Source: a virus. Taken from it: a DNA stretch of 30,731 nt. Made by a program: the position numbers and the translations under genes. The stretch covers positions 1 through 30,731 of IMG/VR virus record IMGVR_UViG_3300032308_000907. The stretch is one strand, 5' to 3'. Shown here one piece after another: positions 8,874 through 17,074 of this stretch. Every line of letters begins with the position of its first letter. Position 1 is the stretch's first letter. Under the pieces are notes generated by a model. That model had not been told where the DNA came from and made no database searches. It saw only the letters and a program-made list of their open reading frames with translations.

Positions 8874-9930
8874 CTGTCACCTCTTGTGTAGTAAATACCT
8901 GTCCGCGCAAATAAGTTGCTTCGTAAGTTGGGTCCGTGCTATCCGTTGCTTGTAAATCCCAGAAAGCACGTACTGGCATATATTCGGTCTGTTGTTTTGT
9001 TAAAGACAATCTAATTTTACTTGAAGTTTCTGAAACAGATACAGTTTCAATATTAAATGTTCCATATAACGAAGGTGCGTTTGGATATGTACGCACCTGC
9101 GCCTTAAATTGCAACCCTGTAATATCAAAAGGAAAATCAATTTCTTGTTCGTATGAGTCACCTTCATATAAAATAATATCTTGAACTGTTACGTAACTTG
9201 GTAGGGCTCTTCTTCCAGTTAAATCATTTTCTATGTATACTCTTTCTGGTTTACGTCCATCATCAATTTCTTGAGGCATATAGATAGGAACAAGTTTGTT
9301 AGTTTTACGAGATACTCTACGAAGAGTACCCATTTCAATACGCCACAGGCCGATGTTAAGCTGCGCGCATAGGGTTCTATATTGTTCCCAACGCTGTTGT
9401 ATAACGCTAGTTAACTGTTGATATCGCTGTGCTCTAGGGATTACAACCCCATCTGGAGCGGTAATGTTAATATCAAAGGCTGAATCTGTTGCCAGTACCC
9501 ACAAGGCCTCAATTACAGCAAGGATTGCAAGTGGGTACTCTTCAACAGGTGGGATAGCAGACAAGTTAACTACAGAGCCAAAAGAATCTGTTCTATTATA
9601 GGTATGTTGTTCAATAGCAGTGTTGATAAATAAACAAATATCATCATCTGTAAAATAACGGAATCTATTTCCTGTAATTAAAATAGCTTCGTTACTTGGT
9701 GGGGCGGTTACAAAGTGAACTACCCCAATATCAGCTTCTAGGGTGTACCCAGTAGGGTAGACAACGGGGGTTCCGTCAACCTGCACTACAAGGGTGTTTA
9801 TATCAATAGGTTTGCATGGGAGAGTAAAGTCTTTTGTAGACCCGTCACCAGTTGCGGTAAAAATAAATTGCTGAGGTTGGTCACCTAGTTCAAGACGGAC
9901 CCTGTAAGTCAGGTCGTATATATTTGCCAC
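8866..9930 (-). CDS. Probable neck/adaptor protein with BppU-like C-terminal domain
   Basis: 354 residues from GTG at 9928-9930, with AGGAG upstream. Residues ~1-110 begin with NIYDLTYRVRLELGD and a beta-rich segment. A helical middle part (~110-200, with VEEYPLAILAVIEALWVLAT and QQRWEQYRTLCAQLN) is typical of head-tail connection proteins. Residues ~240-354 are beta-rich (DIILYEGDSYEQEIDFPFD, then AFWDLQATD, then RGQVFTTQEVTVD) and resemble the N-terminal domain of BppU-type baseplate proteins, which anchors receptor-binding parts. The gene lies after capsid and a small head protein and overlaps the first collagen gene, which fits a bridge between head and fibres. The two-domain assignment is by eye; the whole could be a single conserved tail family. 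Confidence 0.6.
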   Translation of the reverse strand: MANIYDLTYRVRLELGDQPQQFIFTATGDGSTKDFTLPCKPIDINTLVVQVDGTPVVYPTGYTLEADIGVVHFVTAPPSNEAILITGNRFRYFTDDDICLFINTAIEQHTYNRTDSFGSVVNLSAIPPVEEYPLAILAVIEALWVLATDSAFDINITAPDGVVIPRAQRYQQLTSVIQQRWEQYRTLCAQLNIGLWRIEMGTLRRVSRKTNKLVPIYMPQEIDDGRKPERVYIENDLTGRRALPSYVTVQDIILYEGDSYEQEIDFPFDITGLQFKAQVRTYPNAPSLYGTFNIETVSVSETSSKIRLSLTKQQTEYMPVRAFWDLQATDSTDPTYEATYLRGQVFTTQEVTVD

Positions 9931-9978
9931 CAGCGCTCCTCACAATACATACATAATAATACTTCTATAAACGAAGAA

Positions 9979-9999
9979 GCGCCCCGTAAACCGAGGCGC
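9979..9999 (-). terminator. Hairpin between small head gene and adaptor gene
   Basis: The minus-strand transcript can form an 8-bp stem (GCGCCTCG with CGGGGCGC, one G-U pair) and a 5-base loop. It is followed by a pyrimidine-rich but broken T run. It is a terminator-like or processing hairpin, probably attenuating rather than ending transcription, since the next gene starts about 50 bases later. Confidence 0.5.
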
Positions 10000-10018
10000 C
10001 CACTCCGCTAAGTATGTC

Positions 10019-10387
10019 TTAGATAACTCCTGCTAAGTAACCTTTTTCCTTAAGGTGTTGGGCTACTTGTTTTGTTACCTTGTACTTCTGACCAGCTTTA
10101 AAGTTATAGTTGTTTCCAGCTCCAAGAGTCATATTTTCAATGTCTTCAATTACGCGGATTTCTACAGACTCATCTGTTGACTTTCCAACCGTAACTGGTT
10201 CATCAACAATAATAGCTTGTCGGTCTGGAACAGTTGCGTCAATAACTTCAGTTTCAAGCTTTACTTTAGCCTGGGCAGTTGCCATAGACATTTCAGCTGC
10301 GCGGTCCTGCATTTGCTCTAGGCTATCAGCCACAAGCTTTTCACGCATTACGCCAGTTGCATCAGTGGGCTTTGCTTTTGTTGCCAT
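10019..10387 (-). CDS. Small head-region protein, unknown function
   Basis: 122 residues from ATG at 10385-10387, with a strong GGAGG eight bases upstream. The first half is helical and charged (REKLVADSLEQMQDRAAEMS). The second half ends in a compact motif (MTLGAGNNYNFKAGQKYKV) followed by a basic helix (QVAQHLKEKGYL). Proteins ending in a similar FKAGQKYKVTKQVAxHLxEKG pattern are common next to capsid genes in phages, where they are usually left as hypothetical. It lies between the capsid gene and the adaptor, each time separated by a GC-rich hairpin, so it may be expressed at its own level. A decoration, plug or head-completion role is possible but not shown. Confidence 0.75.
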   Translation of the reverse strand: MATKAKPTDATGVMREKLVADSLEQMQDRAAEMSMATAQAKVKLETEVIDATVPDRQAIIVDEPVTVGKSTDESVEIRVIEDIENMTLGAGNNYNFKAGQKYKVTKQVAQHLKEKGYLAGVI

Positions 10388-10425
10388 TTAATTATCCTCC
10401 GATTTAATATCTCTGTTTAAATAGA

Positions 10426-10445
10426 GCGGGGCCTTTCGGCCCCGC
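10426..10445 (-). terminator. GC-rich hairpin with GAAA tetraloop after capsid gene
   Basis: A perfect 8-bp inverted repeat (GCGGGGCC/GGCCCCGC) surrounds a 4-base loop. In the minus-strand transcript the loop reads GAAA, a GNRA tetraloop. No clean U run follows (TCTATTT), so it may be a weak terminator or an mRNA 3'-end stabiliser for the highly expressed capsid message. Confidence 0.6.
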
Positions 10446-10466
10446 CCCCTATGCTATTTAGTTGTA

Positions 10467-11537
10467 TTAGTTGGTTTCTGCAATTACTACAGACTGGTCT
10501 GTAATTAGACCAAGACCAAAGATTGAGTACCAAGCAAGTGCGTGCTCACGACCAAAGTCTAGAATACCGCCATCGCGGAGTTCTACTGGGAGAGAGATTG
10601 CGTGACCAAATGCGTTATCTCCAATGAAGATAGCTGAATAGCGGTCAGCACCACCGTTACCTGTGTAGGTAGCAGGGGTTGTGTAGCCTCCACCAGGGGT
10701 TACTGTTGGGTTAGCAACAGCTGTGTCTGTGGTGTAAGAAGTACCAGCACCGCCAGTAACCTTAAGAACCTGTGTTGTTTCGATGAATACGCAGTCGTAT
10801 AGACGACCAATTTCACCTAACATGAAGTTTCCTGGTGCTGCGTACTTTGTTACTTCGATAAACTCAGGCATGTCGCGTAGGCGGCGTGACTGGTGAGGGT
10901 GCACAAAAGCAACATATGTCTCACCAAGGCGAGGGATGTTCTTTGTGCTTAGTGTTTCTACTGCATCCTTGACTGTGTGAGGTGTCAAGTGAAAGTCACC
11001 TGTCATTGAAGCACGTGAAGAACCTGTAGTTCCGTAAGCGTACCAGTTGTTAACAGCTGAAAGTGCTGAGCGGTCTTCACCATAAATTGTTGAAGTTGCT
11101 GCATAAAGTGTGTCGCGTGATAGCTGGTCTAGGTAGATAGCCATGTTACGACCAAGAAGACGTGAGGCTGAAGCCATTACGTCATCGAATGATGCGTTAA
11201 GAAGAAGCTCTGATACAGCAAGAGCATAACCATGCTCTGATACTGTGATTGAGAACTGCTGTGCAGTCAACGCGTTTGTTGTCATACGAACACCTTCAAC
11301 CAATGGGGCTGCGAAGCCTAGGTTGTTGTAACGTAGGAAGTTGATTTGAAGACCAGGAGCAACACCGAGTTCAGTCTTTTTAACTGCAAACTGTTCAAAG
11401 CGAAGGATAGGCATAGCCTGGAAAAGGATTTCCTTTGACCAGATTGTCTGAATCGCTTGAGTCAGTTGGGTGTTGGTACCTGAGTACGCTGTAGGTGCTG
11501 CGGCAAGATTGCCTGTACCTGTAATACCTGATGCCAT
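10467..11537 (-). CDS. Major capsid protein (HK97 fold, N4-gp56-like)
   Basis: 356 residues from ATG at 11535-11537, with AAGGAG ten bases upstream. The pattern fits the N4-gp56 type of HK97-fold capsid proteins: an N-terminal helix with QTIWSKEILFQAMP; a loop with PLVEGV followed by EHGYALAVSELL, the usual EGV...YG...ISDL region; and a later FVHPHQSRRLRD, FMLGEIGRLYDCVFIETTQV block typical of the family's second half. It follows a coiled-coil scaffold gene and the portal, the expected order. A Gly/Thr-rich stretch at ~265-295 may be a surface loop. There is no sign of a fused protease, and the N-terminus has no long delta domain, in agreement with a separate scaffold. The capsid call is firm; the exact family is from memory of its motifs. 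Confidence 0.92.
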   Translation of the reverse strand: MASGITGTGNLAAAPTAYSGTNTQLTQAIQTIWSKEILFQAMPILRFEQFAVKKTELGVAPGLQINFLRYNNLGFAAPLVEGVRMTTNALTAQQFSITVSEHGYALAVSELLLNASFDDVMASASRLLGRNMAIYLDQLSRDTLYAATSTIYGEDRSALSAVNNWYAYGTTGSSRASMTGDFHLTPHTVKDAVETLSTKNIPRLGETYVAFVHPHQSRRLRDMPEFIEVTKYAAPGNFMLGEIGRLYDCVFIETTQVLKVTGGAGTSYTTDTAVANPTVTPGGGYTTPATYTGNGGADRYSAIFIGDNAFGHAISLPVELRDGGILDFGREHALAWYSIFGLGLITDQSVVIAETN

Positions 11538-11586
11538 TTAGTTATGACTCCTTATTAGTTTTTAGGGTTTAGTTGTTTGTTTTTTA

Positions 11587-12387
11587 TTAACCCAGTAGTC
11601 CGCGAGACTTTCCACGAGCAGAGTCGCTCATGAGGCGGTCGCGTACTTTTGCGTATTCGTTTACCGACATTGACGCAATATCTTGCGCCGTGAACTGACG
11701 TGATTCCATATTAGTTTCCAGCGGTCCAGATGCAGGTAGGGTTGCCCTTGTTCCTGGCATCTCTTTGCGAGCATTTTGCATAGCGCTTTGCGCTGATTCT
11801 AAAATACTTGCTGAGCGTTCTTTTAATCGTTCTACGCTTTCTGCAATTTCTTCACGGCTATTGCCTTGAATAAAATCAACAAGCTGTGGAATGATATTGT
11901 CACGCTCTTGTTCAACGACTTGCTGCTTATAAGCAGTCAAATCTGCAAACTGACGTTCACGCTCCAGAAGAGCGAAGGCTCGTTCACGTTCTTGACGTTC
12001 ACGCTCCAACTGCTCGCGCAACTCTTCCGCGGTTAGCTTAATGAGGTCTTTAGCTTCAAGTTCCTCAAATTGCTTATCGCGCTTCATAGCAACTTCAGCT
12101 GCTTCTTTTTCTGCGGCTTCTGCTGCCTTACGAGCTGCTTTTTCTTCTTTTTCTTTCTTAAGATTAAGTACTTCATCCTTCAATCTTTCAATTTCTGGAT
12201 AAAGCTTATCTTTTTCTTGAGAACGAACTTTTGCTAAATCATCTTCAGTATAAAACTTAGATGTTTTAGTAGTTTCACTCTCTAGTCCAGCTTCAACAGT
12301 AGGCGCGTCAACGCCCGACACATTTACGACTGGAGCGGTACCAGCTTCTGCTTCAAAAGCAGTAGCCATTTCGTTTGCTGCTGACAT
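11587..12387 (-). CDS. Capsid scaffolding protein
   Basis: 266 residues from ATG at 12385-12387, with AAGGA eight bases upstream. The sequence is strongly helical and charged: residues ~48-165 are a long heptad-rich coiled coil (KLYPEIERLKDEVLNLKKEK, then AARKAAEAAEKEAAEV). A less charged C-terminal part ends YAKVRDRLMSDSARGKSRG, a basic tail as used by scaffolds to bind the capsid shell. The position between portal and capsid is the classic place for a scaffold. No serine protease motif is seen, so capsid maturation probably proceeds without a fused protease here. Confidence 0.88.
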   Translation of the reverse strand: MSAANEMATAFEAEAGTAPVVNVSGVDAPTVEAGLESETTKTSKFYTEDDLAKVRSQEKDKLYPEIERLKDEVLNLKKEKEEKAARKAAEAAEKEAAEVAMKRDKQFEELEAKDLIKLTAEELREQLERERQERERAFALLERERQFADLTAYKQQVVEQERDNIIPQLVDFIQGNSREEIAESVERLKERSASILESAQSAMQNARKEMPGTRATLPASGPLETNMESRQFTAQDIASMSVNEYAKVRDRLMSDSARGKSRGLLG

Positions 12388-12509
12388 AGTTATGTCCTTA
12401 TCCTAGGGGTCGTCTTCCAAATGCCTTGCGGCGTATCACATATGACCAAACGTTTTTATTACTAGCTTTATTCTTACAATTTAATATGAAAATGTCTGCT
12501 TAAATAGCA

Positions 12510-14234
12510 TTATTTTTCATACCCATCTGGTACACGCCTTTGAGGGAGTTTTGTACCATAAGCTTGAGTTACCAACTTGCTACGGATTGCTTGGTCACCA
12601 ATTTGGTCCGCAATCAGTACATCATCCATAATGGCCGCGTTTCCTGGGGAAGTGCCTGGTGCCATAGGGGTAGCGGCTGAGGCTGATGAACCTGTAGCAG
12701 CCCCTCCTGGACCTACTGGTGCTGGCATCTGACCTGTAAGCGTCATAATGTCTTGTTCAATCTGTGTCTGAATAAGTTTAAGCGCTCCATCGGCTACTGC
12801 ATCGTCTTGAAGTTCTTGGCGAATTTCTGTCAATTTTTGCATTGGGAACTCTTCGCCAAGTGAGCGGAGGGCGCCTTCCTTAGATTCAAGACCAAGAGAT
12901 AGTTTAGATTGAATCTCATTAAGAGCAATTAATTTATCTAAAGGGAGTGGTTGTGGGAAGTGAACATAGGAGCGGTAAGTAATTGGGTCATTAAAATCAA
13001 GTTTTGCTAGTTGACCTGGCTTTAGGGGAACTTGGTTTAGGTTAGGGTCATAATTAAAAACTTCTGGTTCTTTAAGCGCAAGGTTAAGTAGGATAAGTTC
13101 ATTTACACGCTCTAAACCGTGAGCATATTGAATAATCTTTTGGTGATAGCGGTTCATCAAAGGCTGAAACTGAATAGATAAAGCAACACCTGATGTATTA
13201 GAAATAGGCTGTGCTTGACCTAGGGCTGTCTCTGGAACACCAACCATTTCGTGCATTGATTTTTTCATCATTGCAAGGAACTCCATGGCACCTTTTAGGC
13301 CTTGTGAGCCTCCTTCAAGGTTTTCTACTTTTGCATCCTTTGGTAGACCACCCCATACTTTATTTGCGCCTTTTTCTAATTGGGATGCTTTAGCACCAAT
13401 AATAACTGTCACGGGTGCGGCGTGGTAGTTAACAATGTCAGCAATGTCTGTAGCGGTTTCATTATAAGCACGGTTGATATTAATAATATCAAAACAATCA
13501 GAAACGCCCCAAGGGCTACCACTAATACGAACATTAGGAATATGAATAACGGGAATAGTGCCGAGTGGATTTGGACGAGAGTCAATAAGTTCGTCATTGA
13601 TATACTCTTCAATTACGTCATCAGTTAAAATTTCTGTGTAGGTAAATACTTGACGAGTTCCTTCTAAAGAAGTTCCCCAAAAACGATACTTAAGTTTAAA
13701 TCTAATAAGTCGCTCTCTGTCGTGCGGGTGAAACTCTGGAAAACAAAATGAAGAGTTAAGAGGAAGTACGCGAACACGTCCAGGGTGGTTGCGCCCTGCT
13801 GGGTCAAGGTAAGCTTCTTCATAAGCAACCTTAATAAAGCAATCACCAGATACAGTTCCTTGTTGTCCAATTTCCCAAAGAACTGTTGCTTTATTGTTAT
13901 CTACTTCCCATACTCTTTCAAGTAAGTCTGGGACAATAGCTTCGGTTTCTTTAACGCTTCTAAAGTTAACGCCTTTACCAAAAGTAAAGTTAATAATAAA
14001 ATCTGTAAATGCACGATAGTAATTTAATACCATCTGTGTTTCGCCAGTTTGACGGCGATAAGAATAATGATGACCTAGGTACATTGCCCAGTTAAGGGAG
14101 TAACGATTTAGACGAGGCCCGTGTACTTCAAACTCTTCATCAGCAAGCTCTACAAGTCCCAATGGGGAAATAGAAATTGTTAAGTCTGAGGACGCTGCAC
14201 GGTAACTTGGAGGGGAAAAATCAACACCGCTCAC
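12510..14234 (-). CDS. Portal protein (SPP1 gp6-like)
   Basis: About 574 residues. GTG at 14232-14234 is preferred because GAGGTG lies four to five bases before it; an in-frame TTG one codon upstream is too close to that site. The N-terminal part contains LNYYRAFTDFIINFTFGKGV, then a beta barrel with the conserved pattern IPVIHIPNVRISGSPWGVSD followed by FDIININRAYNETATDIADI, characteristic of the SPP1 gp6 portal family. The stem helix region is around MEFLAMMKKSMHEMVGVPE, with the expected NTSGVALSIQFQPLMNRY. The C-terminal ~60 residues are low complexity (Ala/Gly/Pro) and probably disordered. It forms the dodecameric DNA gate and docks with the terminase two genes upstream and the scaffold downstream. 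Confidence 0.92.
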   Translation of the reverse strand: MSGVDFSPPSYRAASSDLTISISPLGLVELADEEFEVHGPRLNRYSLNWAMYLGHHYSYRRQTGETQMVLNYYRAFTDFIINFTFGKGVNFRSVKETEAIVPDLLERVWEVDNNKATVLWEIGQQGTVSGDCFIKVAYEEAYLDPAGRNHPGRVRVLPLNSSFCFPEFHPHDRERLIRFKLKYRFWGTSLEGTRQVFTYTEILTDDVIEEYINDELIDSRPNPLGTIPVIHIPNVRISGSPWGVSDCFDIININRAYNETATDIADIVNYHAAPVTVIIGAKASQLEKGANKVWGGLPKDAKVENLEGGSQGLKGAMEFLAMMKKSMHEMVGVPETALGQAQPISNTSGVALSIQFQPLMNRYHQKIIQYAHGLERVNELILLNLALKEPEVFNYDPNLNQVPLKPGQLAKLDFNDPITYRSYVHFPQPLPLDKLIALNEIQSKLSLGLESKEGALRSLGEEFPMQKLTEIRQELQDDAVADGALKLIQTQIEQDIMTLTGQMPAPVGPGGAATGSSASAATPMAPGTSPGNAAIMDDVLIADQIGDQAIRSKLVTQAYGTKLPQRRVPDGYEK

Positions 14235-14293
14235 CAATCACCTCTTTCTTTAAGAACCATATACTAACACCTATTACTATATAAATACAACCG

Positions 14294-14599
14294 CTAGCGG
14301 GCTCGTTCCCCGTGAGTAATATTTATACCAACATCCTTAGTAACTTTCTTTTTAGCTTGTGCTTCTTTTCTATCTTTTTCTTCTTTAACATAATCCCGAA
14401 ATCTAGGGTCTACTTCTTTTTTAGATTTAACGTATTGACCACCCATTTGATTATATTTAGCGTGAATCCAGTGACCACGTGCGGGAGAGTTTTTAGAAAA
14501 TCTAGCACCTGCTTGAGCAGTAATCATGTTCCATAGTTTTGGGTTTGCTGGCTCTTGTTTGGGAGCCTTTTTTACTTCTCTACCCTTAATTAGTGCCAT
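14294..14599 (-). CDS. Small basic protein between terminase and portal
   Basis: About 101 residues from ATG at 14597-14599, chosen because AAAGGA lies seven bases upstream; an earlier in-frame TTG would start inside a terminator-like hairpin. The sequence is rich in Lys and Arg. It has a conserved-looking core (PKLWNMITAQAGARFSKNSP, ARGHWIHAKYNQMGGQYV) and a highly charged C-terminal helix (KEEKDRKEAQAKKKVTKD). I recognise the core as the sort of short aromatic/basic protein found in aquatic phage head modules, without a known function. DNA binding is possible from the charge, but nothing proves it. Confidence 0.65.
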   Translation of the reverse strand: MALIKGREVKKAPKQEPANPKLWNMITAQAGARFSKNSPARGHWIHAKYNQMGGQYVKSKKEVDPRFRDYVKEEKDRKEAQAKKKVTKDVGINITHGERAR

Positions 14600-14619
14600 C
14601 AATAATCCTTTGTAAAAGG

Positions 14620-14654
14620 AGCCCACACCCAATGATAAACATTGGGCGCGGGCT
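14620..14654 (-). terminator. Rho-independent terminator-like hairpin
   Basis: In the minus-strand RNA a 15-bp stem forms with two G-U pairs (AGCCCGCGCCCAAUG paired to CAUUGGGUGUGGGCU) around a 5-base loop. It is followed by CCTTTT. It lies just past the stop of the 132-residue gene and before the ribosome site of the next gene. It probably gives partial termination, since downstream head genes have no other obvious promoter. Confidence 0.7.
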
Positions 14655-14665
14655 GTTACCTTAAA

Positions 14666-15064
14666 TTAGTCGTTTACTACTGCTGGGTTTTGTGGCTTCT
14701 GTGGACCACCGCTGCGGAAAACTTCTTCAATGCGGTTGTCGCCATGGTCAGCAAAACCACCTGCAGCAAAATCAGAAAGATAATCTGGAGCCTCTACCCA
14801 TGCAGCAGACCCAACGTGAGCACGCTCACGCATTGTCTCTTCTGGAAGCTTTACGAAAACATTCTGATTACGATTTGGGCGGCCTGGTGCAGGCATGTAA
14901 CCCTGCATAGCTCCGTTTGTGAATTCCTGTGGAACATCTGTATCTGTTGCTACGCCTTCTTCAAAGCGTAGTGGTCCGCGTTGTCCAGGAATAGCTGGAG
15001 ATACTTTGCGGTCGTAAACAGTTCCAGGACGTTCTGGGAACTTAGGGGATGGTGCAATTGTCAT
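14666..15064 (-). CDS. Conserved-looking head-region protein, unknown function
   Basis: 132 residues from ATG at 15062-15064, with AGGAG seven bases upstream. It is Pro-, Gly- and Arg-rich with little predicted structure: PGTVYDRKVSPAIPGQRGPL, then GAMQGYMPAPGRPNRNQNVF, then a short helical DYLSDFAAGGFADHG. There is no membrane segment, cysteine pair or catalytic motif. It lies between the terminase and portal with a hairpin at its end, so it may be made in fairly high amounts as a minor virion protein. The N-terminal extended, proline-rich style suits a flexible peripheral or decoration protein, but that is a guess. Confidence 0.65.
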   Translation of the reverse strand: MTIAPSPKFPERPGTVYDRKVSPAIPGQRGPLRFEEGVATDTDVPQEFTNGAMQGYMPAPGRPNRNQNVFVKLPEETMRERAHVGSAAWVEAPDYLSDFAAGGFADHGDNRIEEVFRSGGPQKPQNPAVVND

Positions 15065-15080
15065 ATATGACTCCTAAAGT

Positions 15081-15094
15081 TTGAAGTACTTCAA
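15081..15094. repeat. 14-bp perfect palindrome upstream of the 132-residue gene
   Basis: TTGAAGTACTTCAA reads the same on both strands and lies 17 bases upstream of the ATG at 15064, next to the ribosome site. It could be a small operator or a short hairpin in the leader. One chance palindrome in a window of this size is not surprising. Confidence 0.35.
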
Positions 15095-15141
15095 GTAAAA
15101 GTTTGACTTGTATTGATGTAAATTTCAGGGTAAACGTAAAA

Positions 15142-16725
15142 CTATCTACCGCTAAAAAAGGGGGAACTAGTGACCTCTACTGAAGGCATGGTGTGGTCTA
15201 AGGTTAAGGCTACCGCTATAGCCAAGCTGTCTGCGTAATCGTCGTGCGCGTGGGCCTCGTCGGGAGCAGCTGCTAAAAAGTTAGGTCCTGTAAACTTAGT
15301 CTCTAAATCAGTCATTTGTTGATAAAAACGTCGCCATTTGCTTAGGCGCCGTGTATGTGCGTGCGCAGGCCAACTAATCATACGTCGGTCAATTAGAGCC
15401 TTAAGGTGTTTCCAACGTTTAGACTGTTCTGGTTGACTACTACCCACAGAGTGTACTTCTGCCCTTGGCAGCAACAATCGCAGGCGCTGAGCAACAGCAT
15501 CTCCAACGCCATTGGCATCTACCCCAACTGCTAGTACATCATAGTTAGATAAGAATTGAACAATCTGAAAGTACTGGTCTTCCCAATCATCGCCCTGTAT
15601 CTCCATCCAATTAAGGATGCGATGGTCAAAGTAACCAAATTCATCTGGTCTATCCCAGTCAACCCACACAACAGTCACAACTGTAGAGTCTAATTTACGA
15701 GCGGGGTCGATACCAACAACCACTGGTGTTCTGTGCCAAGCGTGAACTATTTCCGCTGAAGTGTCTCCAAGTTCATCCATGATAGATGAGGTAATAAACA
15801 TACCGCGCTCAAGAAGCCACTTACAGTTATAGGACATTTGGAATTCATCTGAATCTTCACCAATGCGTAGCATTTCTTTTTTAATATATTTTCCATAGTT
15901 TGTGTTGACTTTAGCAACTTCTTTCCAGTCCCACTCAAAATGATTCTGTCTACGACCACGAGTGGTCTGCCTGCGCTTATTTAACTGAATGCTTCTATAA
16001 AAGTTATTTTTACTTGTAGTTGGGGTTCCTGTCTTAACCATGGTTCCTGAGTAATAAGCCAACATAGGGGAGATAGATTTAGATACTACAAAATCATCCG
16101 CTTCCTGACACTCATCAATAACGATAAGATGAAATGACTCAGATTCAATCTTTGCTCTAGGGTTGGCCGTCATCATTGTCAAACTACTTCCAGAGTTCTT
16201 TAAAATAATTTTACGCTTAACACCGCTTACACGTCCTAAGTTGTCATCAATTTCTGGGTCACCTAGAATTTCTGTTGCGCGCTCGGATGTTAATCGGTTA
16301 ACCGTTCTACCAAAAAGTGTTTCTACCTGGCCCTCAACTGGGGCAAACATACCAATCATAATCCCGTTACTAAATTTACCAAGAAGGTCTGGGTACATCT
16401 TTGCAAGACGTGGTAGAAGAACCATCAGTGTAGCCACTGTGTTAGCAATTGTTTCTGACTTGCCCGACTGACGTGCGGCAAGGGCTGTAACCTCTTCACC
16501 ATCATTAATAATCACTGATTCAATGATTCTGCGGGCCAATGGCATTTGGTATGGGTGCAATGAGTGCCCTACCAAAGCATCCATAAATTGAATGCAGCGG
16601 TCTGTTAGTTTATTGACAAACTCTTTTGAGAGTTCATCTAACTCTAATTCTTCATCTTCTGAGACAACGTCTTCATCCTGTATTTCAGGAATAAACTCGT
16701 CTTCGTCATCTAATAAATTGTCCAT
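15142..16725 (-). CDS. terL: Terminase large subunit (packaging ATPase and nuclease)
   Basis: 527 residues from ATG at 16723-16725. The ATPase domain shows a Walker A variant AARQSGKSE (~83-91), a Walker B LIVIDECQEAD (~200-210, D204/E205) and a coupling-like TGTPTTSKN (~232-240). The RNase H-like nuclease domain shows the acidic residues in VGIDPARKLDS (D340), VGVDANGVGDA (D403) and AHDDYADSLA (D495/D496/D499). The N-terminal ~40 residues are extremely acidic (DEDEFIPEIQDEDVVSEDEE), longer than usual, and may interact with a partner. It cuts and pumps the genome through the portal. No small terminase subunit is recognisable nearby; one of the small upstream genes may serve. A minus-strand terminator lies just upstream, so expression probably depends on read-through or a promoter I cannot place. 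Confidence 0.96.
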   Translation of the reverse strand: MDNLLDDEDEFIPEIQDEDVVSEDEELELDELSKEFVNKLTDRCIQFMDALVGHSLHPYQMPLARRIIESVIINDGEEVTALAARQSGKSETIANTVATLMVLLPRLAKMYPDLLGKFSNGIMIGMFAPVEGQVETLFGRTVNRLTSERATEILGDPEIDDNLGRVSGVKRKIILKNSGSSLTMMTANPRAKIESESFHLIVIDECQEADDFVVSKSISPMLAYYSGTMVKTGTPTTSKNNFYRSIQLNKRRQTTRGRRQNHFEWDWKEVAKVNTNYGKYIKKEMLRIGEDSDEFQMSYNCKWLLERGMFITSSIMDELGDTSAEIVHAWHRTPVVVGIDPARKLDSTVVTVVWVDWDRPDEFGYFDHRILNWMEIQGDDWEDQYFQIVQFLSNYDVLAVGVDANGVGDAVAQRLRLLLPRAEVHSVGSSQPEQSKRWKHLKALIDRRMISWPAHAHTRRLSKWRRFYQQMTDLETKFTGPNFLAAAPDEAHAHDDYADSLAIAVALTLDHTMPSVEVTSSPFFSGR

Positions 16726-16749
16726 ATGTCCATTAGTTTAGAAGTAAAA

Positions 16750-16781
16750 AGGAAGTCTGGGCTATTAAACCCAGACTTCCT
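16750..16781 (-). terminator. Rho-independent terminator upstream of terL
   Basis: A perfect 12-bp stem (AGGAAGTCTGGG/CCCAGACTTCCT) with an 8-base loop is followed on the minus strand by TTTTTA. It lies after the 84-residue gene and only 25 bases before the terminase start, separating the small-gene operon from the head genes. Confidence 0.85.
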
Positions 16782-16828
16782 AATGCCATCTACGGGAGAG
16801 GAAAGAGAGAGGCAAGCAAAGTTTAGCA

Positions 16829-17074
16829 TTAACTCATACGCTTGTGCAACTCCTCAACAACAGCGTGTAGGGCTTCAGCACCGCTTTGAGCTTCATTTAA
16901 ATAGAATTTATCACGACTCTTTTGATAGTTAGATAGGCAACGACCAAGTTCATAAATAGCCTGGTCTGTCCACATTTCAAGCTCTCCTGTTGGGATTCTT
17001 GAAACTCGTTTTGCTACTTTTTCGGAAAAAGGCTTATCCCACGCAGTTTTTTTCTTATTAAAAAAACTCATCAT
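16829..17074 (-). CDS. Small hypothetical protein upstream of terminase
   Basis: About 81 residues. Several ATG codons cluster at the start (17083, 17074, 17071). The later two are preferred because AAGGA and GGAG lie about eight and six bases before them. The start overlaps the end of the upstream gene by up to 17 bases. The sequence has a basic start (SFFNKKKTAWDKPFSEKVAKR) and a helical body (LEMWTDQAIYELGRCLSNY, then NEAQSGAEALHAVVEELHKR). Position next to terL makes it a candidate for a small terminase subunit or packaging cofactor, but it is shorter than most and no DNA-binding helix is certain. Confidence 0.65.
   Translation of the reverse strand: MMSFFNKKKTAWDKPFSEKVAKRVSRIPTGELEMWTDQAIYELGRCLSNYQKSRDKFYLNEAQSGAEALHAVVEELHKRMS

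Noticed and set aside
12388-12509. Possible micro-gene between portal and scaffold (GTG giving IRRKAFGRRPLG)
   Set aside because: Only 13 codons, no ribosome site; the region is better read as an untranslated gap, although the basic peptide is curious.
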